Positions 11,485-23,419 are shown, counted from the first letter of the stretch. The stretch: 64,000 bases of DNA from Macrothele yani (GCA_039090855.1 CM077007.1:17967515-18031514); one strand, 5' to 3'. A program made the numbers and translations. Notes: generated by a model not told the origin, from the sequence alone.

Positions 11485-11814
11485 AGGTTGGCTATCCTTC
11501 CAGACAGACGCACGGATCATTTCTCACAGCTGAGACAGCGGAACGCTAGCACAGCTCAGCTACCCATATACCAGAAGAATCAAGTTACTGTTTTCAATGT
11601 GGCAACGGATCTGTTGTTGTTTACATTTTAACGCAAACAGCATGGGAAGTGGAAAAGTGGTTATCTTGGCATTTTGTGCTTACTATTTTCATTTCATCAT
11701 AATGACTGATGTTGCTTACATCAAAGAAAATATTTCATGGACTACACGAAAAACATTAACTGAGATACTGAAAATGAACTAAAAAAAAAAAAAGAATAAA
11801 CTTACCACTATATA

Positions 11815-13038
11815 CACTGAAGAACAATTGGATTAGAGACAGCTGGCGTTATGCAAATGTGGCGTTGTGGACGGCCCCGTAAATGGAAACGATATGACGT
11901 ATGCAGCGACCCGACAATATAAGGAGTGATGCGACGGAAATCAGTAAGAGTCGGGCGCAGTATGGGTAAGACGAAGGATCTCAGCGCACTTGATCGTGGG
12001 CAAATTGTCGGGACCAGACGAATGGGTCACTCCATCTCAGAAGTCGTGCAGACACTGGGATTTTCACGAGCCACTATGTCACGGGTGCATCGCGAGTATA
12101 TCGAATCCAGTAAAACCATCCCTGCAAGGGCCAACTGCCGTGGACAACACCATGTGGATGAGTGGGGTCATCGTCGGCTAGCTCGCATTGTAACAGCGGA
12201 TAGACGGGCCACAGTGCAAGAAATCAATAGGCAATTTAACGCTGGTGCACAAAAACTTGTAAGCAGCCACACCACCCAGAACCATCTCCTTGCTATGGGG
12301 TACATAAGCTATCGTCCCATGAGGATACCGCTGCTGACCGCACATCACAGGGTGCAAAGATTAGCATGAGCACAGGAACATCGCCACTGGACTCTAGACA
12401 TGTGGGAAAATGTTACCTGGACTGATGAGTCGAGATTCACGTTGGTACATGCAGATGGCAGAATATGAGTATGGCGCAAACCACATGAAGCGATGGATCC
12501 TTCTCGCCAGCAGGGTACTCTTCAAGCTGGTGGGGGTGGCATTCTCGTCTGGGGACTGTTTACGTGGACTGAAATGAGACCCCTGGTACGTGTGACATCG
12601 TCCCTCACAGGGCAACGTTACCGGGATATTCTGGACCACCATTTGATCCCATTTGTGAGTCTTCAACATCCCATTGGAGACCTCATCCTGCAACATGACA
12701 ATGCACCATGCCGTCACTCCCAAATTGTATCCGAATGGTTGGATGAACACTTCACCGACATGATCTCGCTTCCTTGGCCAGCTAGGTCACCTGACCTCAA
12801 TCCCATCGAACACATCTGGTATGCCATCGAGAGAGATGTTCGAGGCTCTGACCCCCCCCCCTCCATCAAATCTTCGTTAACTGTGGGAGCTCCTTTAGGG
12901 GTTGTGGATCCGTATGGCTTCCCAACGCTTCCGGTGTCTTGTCGAGTCCATGCCGAGACGAATTGCCGCCGTCATCAGGGCAAAAGGTGGTGCTACACGT
13001 TACTAGACAGGTATCTTTAATTCAGTTGATCTTCAGTG
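11815..13038 (+). mobile_element. Tc1-like element (second type) with both TIRs
   Basis: A 1224-bp element bounded by TA at 11813-11814 and 13039-13040. The TIRs read CACTGAAGAACAATTG on the left and CACTGAAGATCAACTG on the right. A truncated relative lies at 55982-56349. Confidence 0.88.
11926..13006 (+). pseudogene. Tc1-like transposase relict
   Basis: Reads from the paired-like DNA-binding domain (KTKDLSALDRGQIVGTRRMG, FSRATMSRVHREY) through catalytic sites WTDESRF, LQHDNAPCRHS and SPDLNPIEHIW, all three acidic residues present (DD34E). TGA codons at about 12367 and 12465 replace likely Arg codons. A run of eight or more C at about 12852 shifts the frame. The natural C-terminus (MPRRIAAVIRAKGGATRY) is still readable in the other frame to a stop at 13004-13006. 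With only two stops and one slippage it is fairly young. Confidence 0.87.
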
Positions 13039-13604
13039 TACGTTTGGATACTGATAAAAAAAAATTTACTTTCATATTTATAAGTAGTATTTTAATTCAT
13101 ATTACAAATATACAGAAAAAGGCAATTTTAAAACAAAAGCATTGACGTTCATTGCCATTTGTGATTTATTATTATTTGAGGCATTTCTTCGTAGACGTCT
13201 GTGCTCTTGGCATTATATTCCCTTCGGAATATGAATTCCATCAATCGATCACCTAGATTGTTTTTATGTACACCTTGTTTCATTATGCTATGTTTTAAAT
13301 GTCTCCAAAAACATGCTGCTTGTGTTCGAATGTAAACAACAACAGATCTGTTGCCACATCAAAAACAGTAGCTTGATGCTTCTGGTACATACTCACGGAG
13401 CTGTGCTAGCGTTCCGCTGTCTTGGCTTTGAGAAATTATCAGTGAGCTCATAAGTGGAAGAATAGCCAAAAAGATCATTTGAACTGCATATATCATTTCC
13501 TATGTATCATTAGTTAGCTGCCTCTTATAATAGTCTTCTTAGTGCTTACTTTTTAATTATTTCTGTTGCACAAAACCATCAAAAACACAAGTAATGCTTA
13601 AATA

Positions 13605-13666
13605 TACAGAACACTGAGCTGTTCTCCAAGATTCACAGGTCAACTCCTCAACAAAAGGAATGTATC
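13605..13666 (-). mobile_element. LINE 3' end fragment
   Basis: A minus-strand match to the family 3' hairpin region (GAGCTGTTCTCCAAGATTCA, then AACTCCTCAA). Only the last 60 or so bases remain. Confidence 0.55.
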
Positions 13667-14570
13667 TGCACTACCCATTTCCCAATTATACCATGTTTTG
13701 CTTTTCCCATTAGAATATAATTAAAATTAACATTCTTACATACAACTAAAATGTTTCTGGGACCCTTTTTTTATTATAAGCACCATATATTAGTGTAACT
13801 GTTACTCTGAAAATCTTAATGAGTTCCAACTACTGATCAATTGCCCATTATGGATTTCAATGTGTTCTCGTCTTGCTCAGGTTTTTAAAAGGTATCTTGA
13901 ACACTTCCAAAGTAGTAACTGTTTTGTTTCAGCAGGTTGATTCATATGCTTGCATGCACTCTTTCAAGTCACAAAATGTACTCCCTGATTTGAACAAGCA
14001 CATTAATTTTCACGATAACGCAAACGCACAAAGAATTAAATCATGATGGAATTTAACCAACATTTTTGGGGATAATAAACAATGTTTACATGTTTATTTA
14101 CATTAGGGAAGAGAGAAGCTGCACAGTTGACCAAGAACCGCAGGAGGCATTTCAAGCATCCCGCAAGCAAGCGTCATATACAGAAGTACCCTTACCATAC
14201 GTCAAGTGAATTAACCCATGGTAGATGATGAAACCTATGACTACAACAACGGCTACAAATTTGGCATTACGGGCGTTAACATGACTAGTAAATTCTATGG
14301 AAGATCGTCCATGTTTATTGTCTTCTGTCATTTTGAAAATCGGCAAGAACTTTAAAAGTTAGGTAATCCATTTGCCCATTTCTCGTAAGGAGTAAAGAAA
14401 TATGTCATTCTCGATGCCACCTGCTTTGAGAATATGTCTAACCCGTTCTTAATACTTATGATGAGCAGGGACACACAATTCGCTGGATAGGGGAGAACAC
14501 GTAAAGCGGATCGTCTGCTGCTCGTTTGTTGGTTACTCTCCATTCTCTCTGAACACAAACCGACATTAAA
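13667..14570. other. No feature recognised
   Basis: AT-rich DNA with only short chance frames on both strands and no repeat I could assign. Confidence 0.4.
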
Positions 14571-14571
14571 A

Positions 14572-14785
14572 ACGAATCTTTTTTTTTTTTTTTTTTTCGG
14601 GGCAGCTGCCCTTCCCTAATTTGAAATCACTAGTTTTAGGAAGGAAGAGATCCAGCGCTGTTGGACAAACCCATCATTCATGTGTGACCCATGCCTCACG
14701 TGGAACTCGAACCAATGTCTATCTCAAACAACTAGCGAGAAACCAGTGTCTCTAATGGCTCAGACCCGGAGTGATGGGAATTATT
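14572..14785 (-). mobile_element. Degraded SINE family 2 copy
   Basis: Begins with a long T run (minus-strand A tail), then a diverged copy of the SINE body (CTTCCCTAATTTGAAATCAC) and a worn tRNA-like head (TGGAACTCGAACC). It is clearly older than the copies at 15-17 kb. Confidence 0.65.
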
Positions 14786-14842
14786 TCCAAAAGTTGTTAT
14801 TATCAAGTAATGGTCAGAAGCCAGTGTAACTTGAAGAAATGT

Positions 14843-14916
14843 GTCCCAACCGTAATGGTCAGAAGCCAGTGTAAACCAACCAGATTACACTGGCTTCTGA
14901 CCATTACGGTTGGGAC
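14843..14916. repeat. Perfect 32-bp-arm hairpin
   Basis: Arms at 14843-14874 and 14885-14916 are exact reverse complements with a 10-base loop. Part of the arm (TAATGGTCAGAAGCCAGTGT) also occurs as a direct copy at about 14809. The hairpin joins two SINE fragments in opposite orientation, so it may be a head-to-head rearrangement product. Confidence 0.95.
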
Positions 14917-15085
14917 TAGGTTCGAATTCCGGTGAGAGATGGATGTTGTGCTTGTCTTACGGCACTGGCTTTCTTTCGTTCCTAGAACCAGTGGCCCTGA
15001 ATCAGGGATGGACGACTGTTTATAGCCCATTGAATTTCTCAAGGTATTCGTTAAACCCCTCCAACAAAAAATAATAATAAAATAA
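14917..15085 (+). mobile_element. SINE family 2 fragment (5' truncated)
   Basis: Starts at the B box (GGTTCGAATTCCGG) and runs through the body (GCACTGGCTTTC, CCAGTGGCCCTGAATCAGGG) to an A-rich tail near 15085. The A box is missing; the hairpin replaces it. Confidence 0.75.
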
Positions 15086-15203
15086 AAATAAATGCCATTT
15101 AGGGAAAATTCCAAGAGATATGATCTCTGACAGGAAAATTTTTTTGACAGCTATATAAATACCTTCATTGACTTCCAGAGCAAAATAAAACGGCCTTTGA
15201 AAT

Positions 15204-15431
15204 TTTTTTTTTTTTTTTTTTGATTAGAGGTTTAACGACCACCGTGAGCAACTCAATGGGCTATAAGCAGTCGCCCGTCCCTAATTTAGGGTCACTGGTT
15301 CCAGGGAAGGGAGAGAGTCAGTGCCGTAAGACAAACACAACATCCATGCCTCACCGGGATTCGAACCCGGACCCCTTTCGGACGAATGATCAGAAGCCAT
15401 TCGCTTAAACCACTGCGCCACCGGGGCGACA
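15204..15431 (-). mobile_element. SINE family 2, copy 2
   Basis: Full-length minus-strand copy from its T run to the tRNA-like start (CCACCGGGGCG at 15419). A likely 8-bp duplication TTTGAAAT flanks it (15196-15203 and 15432-15439). Confidence 0.88.
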
Positions 15432-15637
15432 TTTGAAATATTCAAAGCCCATAGAGAATATTTCAAAGGCCATTTTATTTGGTGTTATCTTTTTATGTGT
15501 TTTTTTTTATATTCCCATCGGCACTAAAAAAAACCCCATCTAAAGAACAGACTTCGTAAATATTTGCTTCATGAGTGTAGAAAAAAAAATAGAAAAAAAT
15601 TAAAGGAACAATAAAAATTTTTAGTTAAATTTTTATT

Positions 15638-15752
15638 GCTCTAATTTAGGGCCACTGGTTCTAGTGAAGGGAGAGAGAGTCAGTGCCGTAACGAATACAA
15701 CATCCACGCCTTACCGGAATTCGTACCCGGACCCTTCTCGTCAGAGTGCGAA
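15638..15752 (-). mobile_element. SINE family 2 fragment
   Basis: Minus-strand partial copy: body from CTAATTTAGGGCCACTGG to the B box region (GGAATTCGTACCCGG). It stops before the A box. Confidence 0.75.
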
Positions 15753-15778
15753 TCAAGTTTCATATGTCGTGGGGGAAG

Positions 15779-16001
15779 CCGCCCCGGTGGCGCAGTGGTC
15801 TAAGCGATGGCCTCTGATCATTCGTCTGAAAAGGGTCCGGGTTCGAATCCCGGTGAGGCATGGATGTTGTGTTTGTCTTACGGCACTGGCTTTCTCCCTT
15901 CCCTGGAACCAGTGACCCTAAATTAGGGACGGGCGACTGCTTATAGCCCATTGAGTTGCTCACGGTGGTCGTTAAACCTCCAATAAAAAAAAAACAAAAA
16001 A
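15779..16001 (+). mobile_element. SINE family 2, copy 3
   Basis: Full-length plus-strand copy with A box TGGCGCAGTGGTCTAAGCG, B box GGTTCGAATCCCGG, body and A-rich tail. It is head-to-head with the fragment just upstream. Confidence 0.9.
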
Positions 16002-16265
16002 AAACGTTCAGCCAATGTTTCCTGTACCAACATGTTTCGCGCGCAAACATTTCAAAAATAAATAACATTTCCTCAAGTTACGCTAGTGAAAGGCCGCGCA
16101 ATATACTACGAAATAGACGAATAATTTAGCTTTTTTAAAAGAAACATATTTATGTAATAATGAAAAATACATCAAAGAGAGGTAAAATATAAAAACAGAG
16201 AAAATTACATTTACTTGAATGAGATGATGTCCTCCTTGACGTTTCCTGTCGATGAGATATATGTC

Positions 16266-16492
16266 GCCGCCCCGGTGGCGCAGTGGTTTAAGCGATGGCC
16301 TCTGATCATTCGTCCGAAAGGGGTCCGGGTTTGAATCCTGGTGAGGCATGGATGTTGTGTTTGTTTACGGTACTGGTTCTCTCCTTTCCCTGGAACCAGT
16401 GACCCTAAATTAGGGACGGGCGACTGCTTATAGCCCATTGAGTTGCTCACGGTGGTCGTTATACCTCCAATAAAAAAAAAAAAAAAAAAAAA
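16266..16492 (+). mobile_element. SINE family 2, copy 4
   Basis: Full-length plus-strand copy. A perfect 11-bp duplication AGATATATGTC flanks it at 16255-16265 and 16493-16503. The B box has one change (GGTTTGAATCC). Confidence 0.92.
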
Positions 16493-16520
16493 AGATATAT
16501 GTCTGCAGCAGAGTGATGGC

Positions 16521-16527
<7 letters not shown>

Positions 16528-16555
<28 letters not shown>

Positions 16556-16762
16556 TTGGAGGTTTAACGACCACCGTGAGCAACTCAATGGGCTATAAGC
16601 AGTCGCCCGTCCCTAATTTAGGGTCACTGGTTCCAGGGAAGGGAGAGAGCCAGTGCCGTAAGACAAACACAACATCCATGCCTCACCGGGATTCGAACCC
16701 GGACCCCTTACGGACGAATGATCAGAGGCCAACGCCTTAGACCACTGCGCCACCGGGGCGGC
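16528..16762 (-). mobile_element. SINE family 2, copy 5
   Basis: Full-length minus-strand copy with a perfect 11-bp duplication TGGCCCTCTTT at 16517-16527 and 16763-16773. It lies only about 35 bp from copy 4 in opposite orientation, so transcripts through both would fold into a long hairpin. Confidence 0.92.
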
Positions 16763-16773
16763 TGGCCCTCTTT

Positions 16774-17400
16774 ATCCAATCAGCTGCAAACCGTTTTGCT
16801 GGAAAATCTCCTAAAGTAAGTCCATTTATTGATATAAACTTAGAGATGATAATGTTTGAATGTTCATTTTGTTCGTTAGCTGGTCGCAGAAAGCTATGAT
16901 TATACTGAACCTTCTTTCACGAGGCTGACTCGCTTCTTTCACATCTGACGTCACTACTTTAATTCTGTTAAATAGATCCTTTAATAAATTATGTAAATAT
17001 ATTCCTTAATGGTTTTTGAAACAATAGGAACTTCGTGATTTTTACTGATTTGCAAAGTGACTGAATTTTGGACGACAAAAGGTGGACGATGCACTTCGAA
17101 TAGAAATCGACAGATTGAATTGAAATAATAATATCGAATTGAAATAATAATATCGACAGATTAGTTGTTCAATAAATTTGACAGAAAATTTGATCGTGAG
17201 TAACAGTCATAACAATAGTAAAATGTCATTTTAGTGCCTAGAGGCAAGAAAGGAGGGAAAACAATTTTTCCCAGCAGGGAAAATTATTGCTGTCATCAGC
17301 CAGTTACACAATTTTACAAGCCTGAGAATTCCCTCCCACCCCCTCCCCTCGTTATTTTCTCCTTGGTTAATTCGCACTCAGCTTCTCGTAGGAATGTTCT
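16774..17400. other. No gene; 19-bp tandem duplication
   Basis: AT-rich DNA without recognised genes. At about 17117-17155 a unit containing GAATTGAAATAATAATATC is present twice in tandem. Confidence 0.5.
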
Positions 17401-17820
17401 TTTTTTTTTTTTTTTATTGAAGGTTTAACGACCACCGTGAGCAACTCAATGGGCTATAAGCAGTCACCCTGCCCTAATTTAATGTGCTTCATAAGCCAGC
17501 GTTTAGACCACTGCGCCACCGGGGCGGCACTGGCTCTTTTACTTCCCGGGAGCCCGTAGCTCTAAATTAAGAATGGGGGCCTGCTGATAGACCACTGATT
17601 TCCTCACACAGGTCGTTAAACCTCTAATAAAAAATAATTAAAAAACATGAAAATCTCATAGGTCGCCCATCCTTTATTTAGGGCTAATGGCGCCAGGGAA
17701 GGAACAGAACCAGCGCTATATGTAATGCACATTACCCATTCCTCATCCTGAACTCGAACCCAGCCTCATCTCGATCCAAAGCCAGCGCCTTAGATGACTT
17801 ACCACCGGGGCTGATTTCTG
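17401..17820. mobile_element. Three overlapping SINE family 2 fragments
   Basis: A minus-strand copy with an internal deletion (17401-17528, keeping the tail and A box) is fused to a plus-strand 3' half (about 17527-17640, CACTGGCTCTTT to an A tail). A strongly diverged minus-strand copy follows (about 17660-17815). These look like successive insertions into the tails of older copies. Confidence 0.7.
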
Positions 17821-17913
17821 GATTCAAACCCCTGATAGAACGGTTGGATGTTCTGTTCGATATTAAATCACTAGGTTTATCCCATGGTTTGTCCCTTTCC
17901 TAAAACCTGTAGG

Positions 17914-18150
17914 CAGCCCCGGTGGCGCAGTGGTCTAAGCGCTGGCTTGTGACTGTTCGTCCGAGAATGGTCCGGGTTCGAATCGGGGATGAGGCATGAA
18001 TGTTGTGTTTGTCTTACGTCACTGTCTCTCTATCTCTCTTCCCTGGTACCAGTGACCCTAAATTAGGGACAGGCGACTTCTTATAGCCCATTGAGTTGCT
18101 CACGGTATACGTTTAGCCTCCAATCCAAAAATAAAAAAAAATAAAAAATC
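17914..18150 (+). mobile_element. SINE family 2, copy 6
   Basis: Plus-strand copy with an intact A box (TGGCGCAGTGGTCTAAGCG) and a mildly changed B box (GGTTCGAATCGGGG). The body carries a short TCTCTCTA insertion before the usual CTTCCCTGG. A-rich tail. Confidence 0.88.
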
Positions 18151-19885
18151 CATTCTGCAAGACCCCAAAATCTCCACAGCAAAATTCCAAACTTCTTCTG
18201 TGAATTTGTTCTGCTGGCTGACAAATCTCCACAGCAAAATTACTAACCGTTAACGTTGGATGGCAAGTGAGGAACAGCCGGTGATTTAAGGTCTGTTGAC
18301 ATATGAATTACAACAATAAGCATTAATTTATTTTATAATATAAACATTTGGAGGTGTAATTTGTTATAGAGAAAAGACAGTTTAGTGCAATCACTGCATG
18401 TACATTTTATTGATTCTTGACTTCAATTACCATAGTAATGCTTTGCATAAGTTATGGCTTTTACAGCTTTTTAAATTTATTTATTTACGTATAGGGATTT
18501 TAGTGATTGAGATAACCATCTATTATCTGACGACTTAGATCGACCCGGTTCGAAGTAAACTTGAACCTGATTACTCTTATGAAGGGTATCCTACATACTT
18601 CGTTGATACACGTGTTAAGTAAGAACTTGTTGCCTGGTGATTTGGATGTGAAACTTCTTGCTACACTTCTGGACAGGGTAGATATGGATGTCGTGTTTGG
18701 TTTCCTCTTACTTTTGCAATCGTACGCTAGTCTTGGAAAAGCCTACGAAAAGTTGGCTTGGGCGAATCGGTGGTGGATTCAACATTTATTTTAGCGGAGG
18801 GACCACAGTGTCCAGCAATTGCTTCAGGGGAGGGCCCAAGGTTAGTAAGCAAACATGCAGTTGTTTTTGGCGACCGACAAACACAAAAAATCTTTCTGTA
18901 GTTCTACGCTTTAACATACCATTAACAGATCAGTTGATTAAGAACACGAAATATTGACTTGAAATTGAGATATTACCAATTTTCAACCCAAGGGGTTTTG
19001 AAAAATGGAATGGTTGGCGGAGCAAGTTGCCTGTGGTGCAAGTTCATGACATATTCTGCAGGGCGTGGATTATTGGAAATGCAGATGCTGTGGTTATTTC
19101 AGACTGAAGAAGTTCTCTCCCCTCCTATCTCTTTGGAACCTCTGCCCCTCCATTAGAAAAGTACAACTTCTAGTCAGTGGCACCCATATGAGTACTTTTT
19201 TTTAGGGGATGGGGTGGGGGGGGGCTAAGAAAAATCCTTACCTTCAAGGCTGTCAAACATTTTAGTAAATGTATAAGATACTAAAATACAACAAAAATAA
19301 TTGATGCAATCAGTCATTAATATCTCATTATTTTTAAAAATGCAATAAAAAAAGGTTTCGTCTATTTTAGTGTTTTAAATTTATCAAAAATTTGGCTATA
19401 CCAATGGCTGGGGGGGGGGGATGGGCACCCTTGCTTCTAGTCTTAGATGGTCATTAAGTAAAATGCAAAGGATTGGCAAAACTTGATATCAATTGTGCGT
19501 GAATTATAGGCAGGATGGTGTAGTGAGTTCCCCATACCATTTTTTTAAAGGGAAAAACCCTTTCTTTGATCTTCACTATGTGCTTTCTCGGAAACTAGTC
19601 ACCCATGTGAAGTGAGGGCCTTTTGGCAATTTGCACAACTCCAGAGCCTAGGTCCTATTCGGTGGCCAAATCTTACCTCTAAATTCCTGTAGAATTGTTA
19701 AATTACAAAAAAGGAAAAATTTAGTTCAGTCCTCTTTTGAAGTGATCGTGGGTATGATCTTATGGCAGTGCTTGGCTGAGATAAAACACATCCTTACAGA
19801 CTGATACCAAGAAGACTGCTTTGTATGTCCAATGTACAGACTTTAAAGAGAGGATAAGTAATTAACTTTTGAAAAGGTTTAATGT
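18151..19885. other. No gene recognised
   Basis: Mostly AT-rich DNA. Open frames at 18561-18794 and 18959-19156 have no recognisable domain. G-rich runs occur at about 19210-19225 and 19410-19420. Confidence 0.4.
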
Positions 19886-19889
19886 CATA

Positions 19890-22800
19890 TGGGATCAAAT
19901 CACCCATGATTCATACATATTATTCATGTCAAATCACCCATGATCCATACATATTATAAAATTTGAAAATAACAAAGAAAATTTGGCTTTACCCCATCCA
20001 TGTTCAGAATGAAATGAACAATTCACTTATAACTGTAAAAGTTTTGCAGTTTACTTGCCAGAACTAATAAATTGACATTTCATTTTGGACTTCAATTGGC
20101 TTTTGGTAGGGTTTTTTTTATGTATTTTTTTTTTTTTTCAAGTCAAAGCTATGGTAATTGTAGTCTCTTTTTATGTCCTTTTTTGTAATTACTGTCTGAA
20201 ATATCTATTTTTAGCTTATAAACCCTCTCCTATCCCTGGGCTTCACAGTGGTTTTTTAAAAAGGCAATTTCTTTCCTCTTATTGTAAATATAAAGTTTTA
20301 GTTTTCACTACATTAAAGAGGACATTTTTGGCTTACAGAAAATGTATAGAAATGATAGAAAATATTTTTTAACCTTGATTAAAATGGCGTTGGAATCTAC
20401 AATACACGTAAGCATAATCACCATTTTTGATGGACTGTTAAGGTGACTGGGAGTTGGAACCACAAGTTGGGAATTTTTGTTTAATAACTATGGCTAGTAG
20501 AGTTTTCTGCTATGGTGAATTTAAATCTGGGAGAGAACTCCCATGTGTGCATTATTTTCAGATCATCAGCAAATAAAAGCATTTATTTTGGATTATCAGA
20601 TTTTTTTCATAAGTACATAGTACATAAACTCAACAAGAAGAAATATTCTACTTTCATATTAAATGTGCAATCAAATAAAAGTAATTAAACCTGTTGAAAT
20701 GTAAAGTTGTAATAATGTACAGGAATTTTCTTTAGTTAGTTTTACATCCAGTGCACATAAATACTTTTAAGAAAATGAAAAGAAAAAAAGCCCAACCTAA
20801 ATTTTTTTTGTATCAGTAATAAAATGCTTGTCATAATTACTAATGAATGTGAATGTTGAGTCCCCCCCCCCCCCCCCCGGCAACAAAAAATTAAAAAAAA
20901 ATCGTTCCTCCTTACAGGACTTAAAAATAAAGTTCTATCCTCATTTGCTAGATCTCAATTTTTGCCTCCTACTAAAATTTCAAGTCATTGTGAATGGATG
21001 TTTTTACTTCCTTCAGTTTAGAAAAAAGGTCTTGCATTACCACAGACTATAAGAAATATTGGGTATTTCACTGATTGTTGTTCTGCGCAGTATAAAAACT
21101 GCAGGAATTTTCTGAACTTGTGCTATCATGTACAGGAGTTTTTTAGATTGGTAGGGAAGTGGTCATATTTTGAGAGAAGCCATGTGTAAGTTGCCATGTG
21201 ATGGATAATATTGGTGCAGTTGCAAAAAGACTAACAACAAAAGCCAGTTTGCAGCAACCTTTAGCTCAACAAATAATATCTATTGCAACAATATATAACT
21301 TCTACAAAGATAATATAAAAGAAATTACATTTTTCTTTGTGTGTGCAAAAGAGATGAACAAAGTGCGTAATCAGCTGAGTCCCCGTTTTGAGAAAGCAAA
21401 AGAAAGCTCTTCCTAGTACACGCACAATGCATCACTTTACACCACTTCCCAATTTCAGAATTGATGCTAAAAGATTAAGTTCTGATAAATATCATAGCAT
21501 TATTTCTGAAATCAGTGTAACTAATTTTCAAGATGAGTTACAGTTACATGCTAACTGCTACCTAGCATTGTTAATATGATTCCTGTTGGTATGTGAGATT
21601 TGTTGAAAAGATTAACTATGATGAAGGTGATGTGGCTGTTCAATTCATGCACCCACATGGGCCTACTCCATCTTTTTATTGGCCTAATAATGATTGTTGT
21701 GAAGTACCTGCAACACAGATATTATTTGGTTGAGGTAAACACTGCAACAGGAAGAACATACAGCCTGTCCATACAGGCTGAAGACCTGGTTCTGTCAAAG
21801 TTTTTTTTCATATGAAAATCAGTAACTGTGTTTAGTTTTAATTCAAACTGACACAGAAAATAATTCATTTATCTTTTATATAACCAAGGAAAAGTTTGTT
21901 TATAAATCATACATAAACGTATCATTCATTGTCAAGATAATTCAAAAAATGGTTTGTTACATTACTTAATATTTTTATCAAAATTAGTAAGAAATTTAGA
22001 GACACCTAAATCTTTGCAATTGCTTGTATTGTTCTTTAAAAAAAAAATGAAACAGCTTGTGATAGCATAGGTGGCCCTGTCGTTCACATTTTTCGCAGTT
22101 GATGATTATTTTTAACTAAGTATGGCAACTATAAAAAAACTTTGGCGATTTGACTGGCAAGTGTAAGCACAGCTTTGCAGGCTAGCTAGTGTTTTGATCA
22201 GTTACAAATTGAAATTGGTCAAAATCTTGAGTACCAGTAGGGGTATCCTTGGTGGGGAAAAAAAATTAAATTTTTATCTAGTCCCTCTTTTGAGATATGT
22301 AAACCTTGAAATCTGCAAAGGTTCTAAATTTTGCAACTTTGAGGGGAGAAAAAAGTGGGAAAGAGATTGGACCAAATTCAGACAAGTTCTCCATAGCTGA
22401 AAATTCTACTAGCCATAGTTATTACACAAAAATTCCCAACTTGGGGTTCCAACTACTAGTCAGTCACCTTTACAGTCCATCAAAAACAGTGATTTTGCTT
22501 GTGAGTATTGCAGATTTCAACACCATTTTAAGCAAGGTTAATAAAAATATTTTCTATCATTTCTATACATTTTCTGTAAGCCAAAAATGTCATCTTTAAG
22601 GTAGTGAAAACCAAAACTTTATATCTATAATAAGAGGAAAGGAATTGCCTTTTTTCAAAACCATTGTGAAGACCCTACTTTGGCCTGCCGCAAAAAAGAA
22701 AAATAAACCTATATCAAAAATGGTGGCTGATAAAAATAAAATAAAAATTATTTTAAGCTATTTCACCAATAGGGTTAAATTATAGGGGGAAAAGGTATGT

Positions 22801-23419
22801 ATAAAATGGTCAAGCAACCACTTAATTGAAAAATTGGGTAATATCATGTCGGAATGTCTAGTATATAAAACATGCCATTTTGGACTTTTTTTTTCTCTCT
22901 CCAAAATTGTGAATTGTCCCAAGCATTTTTTTCCCCTGCTAAAAGGTTATATTATAATACACACACATGAAACTATGTGTAGCAAATTTGAAGTGGGGGC
23001 TCATTTTGAAAAAAAAAAATTGTTTTGTTTAATAAAAATGTGGCCTTATTTTTCCATGTCTTTTGTCACAATTTGTTTTAAAGAGTTCTTTTAATTCTAA
23101 AAGTGTGCAGAAACAAGTTGTTCCAAAATGTATGAATCATGCAGGATATTTAAGTAAAAAAATTATGTGGCTACAGCAGTTAGTTGTGAAGTAATGAATA
23201 ATTTTGTCCTAGAGTGTAGTTGTGAAAACTCATATTGCAAAAACTTTAAAGGCAGAGTTACCTAATTTTTAAAATGGCCTTACTCAAGATCTACTTGACC
23301 AACTGACCTAAAATATTAACAGGTTTCATATCTCACCAGTACAATACTTTGTATCAATTTTCACAAAAATCTGAGATGAGTGGGTGACATGCCCTGGGTG
23401 ATCTGATGTGGAATGACCC
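19890..23419 (+). mobile_element. Long-TIR DNA transposon, copy 1 (possible Kolobok-like)
   Basis: Inverted arms of roughly 600-1000 bp flank a short coding core. Matching blocks include TCCAACTCCCAGTCACC-type sequence at about 20440-20460 against 22450-22475, and ATTTTTGGCTTACAGAAAATG at about 20323-20343 against its complement near 22566-22590. The right end reads GGAATGACCCC and the left begins GGGATCAAATCACCC. The inner motif GGGTCATTCCACATCAGATC is shared with copy 2 at 36437-39196. CATA lies at both outer edges (19886-19889, 23420-23423), a tentative 4-bp duplication. The left terminus seems to have lost a few bases. Confidence 0.7.
21061..21815 (+). pseudogene. Relict of the conserved protein of the long-TIR element, copy 1
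   Basis: Three blocks match the protein of copy 2 in order. First, YFTDCCSAQYKNCRNFLNLC at 21064-21123, with an Asp in an RNase H-like setting and a QYKN signature. Second, IGAVAKRLTTKASLQ at about 21210-21255, corresponding to VGGTVKRLTALASLR in copy 2. Third, GDVAVQFMHPHGPTPSFYWP at about 21625-21690. The frames differ and a stop at about 21184 separates the first two, so it is broken. I have seen similar uncharacterised proteins in invertebrate genomes, but the biochemical role is unknown; a transposase or accessory role is inference. Confidence 0.65.

Larger units (their letters stand above)
11485..13474. repeat. Inverted-repeat pair flanking a Tc1 element
   Basis: Arms of about 165 bp at 11485-11648 and 13312-13474 are inverted copies of each other (shared core AGACAGCGGAACGCTAGCACA against its reverse complement). 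They suggest the long TIRs of an older DNA transposon into which the Tc1 element at 11815-13038 later inserted. No transposase of the outer element was found and its exact ends and duplication were not resolved. Confidence 0.65.

Noticed and set aside
9000..16740. Repeated frames translating to MGYKQSPVPNLGSLVPGKGE-like peptides
   Set aside because: These are translations of the tRNA-derived SINE, with poly-A tails and pol III boxes, not genes.
18561..19156. Two consecutive frames that could be exons
   Set aside because: No family resemblance and no matching splice phases that I could verify.
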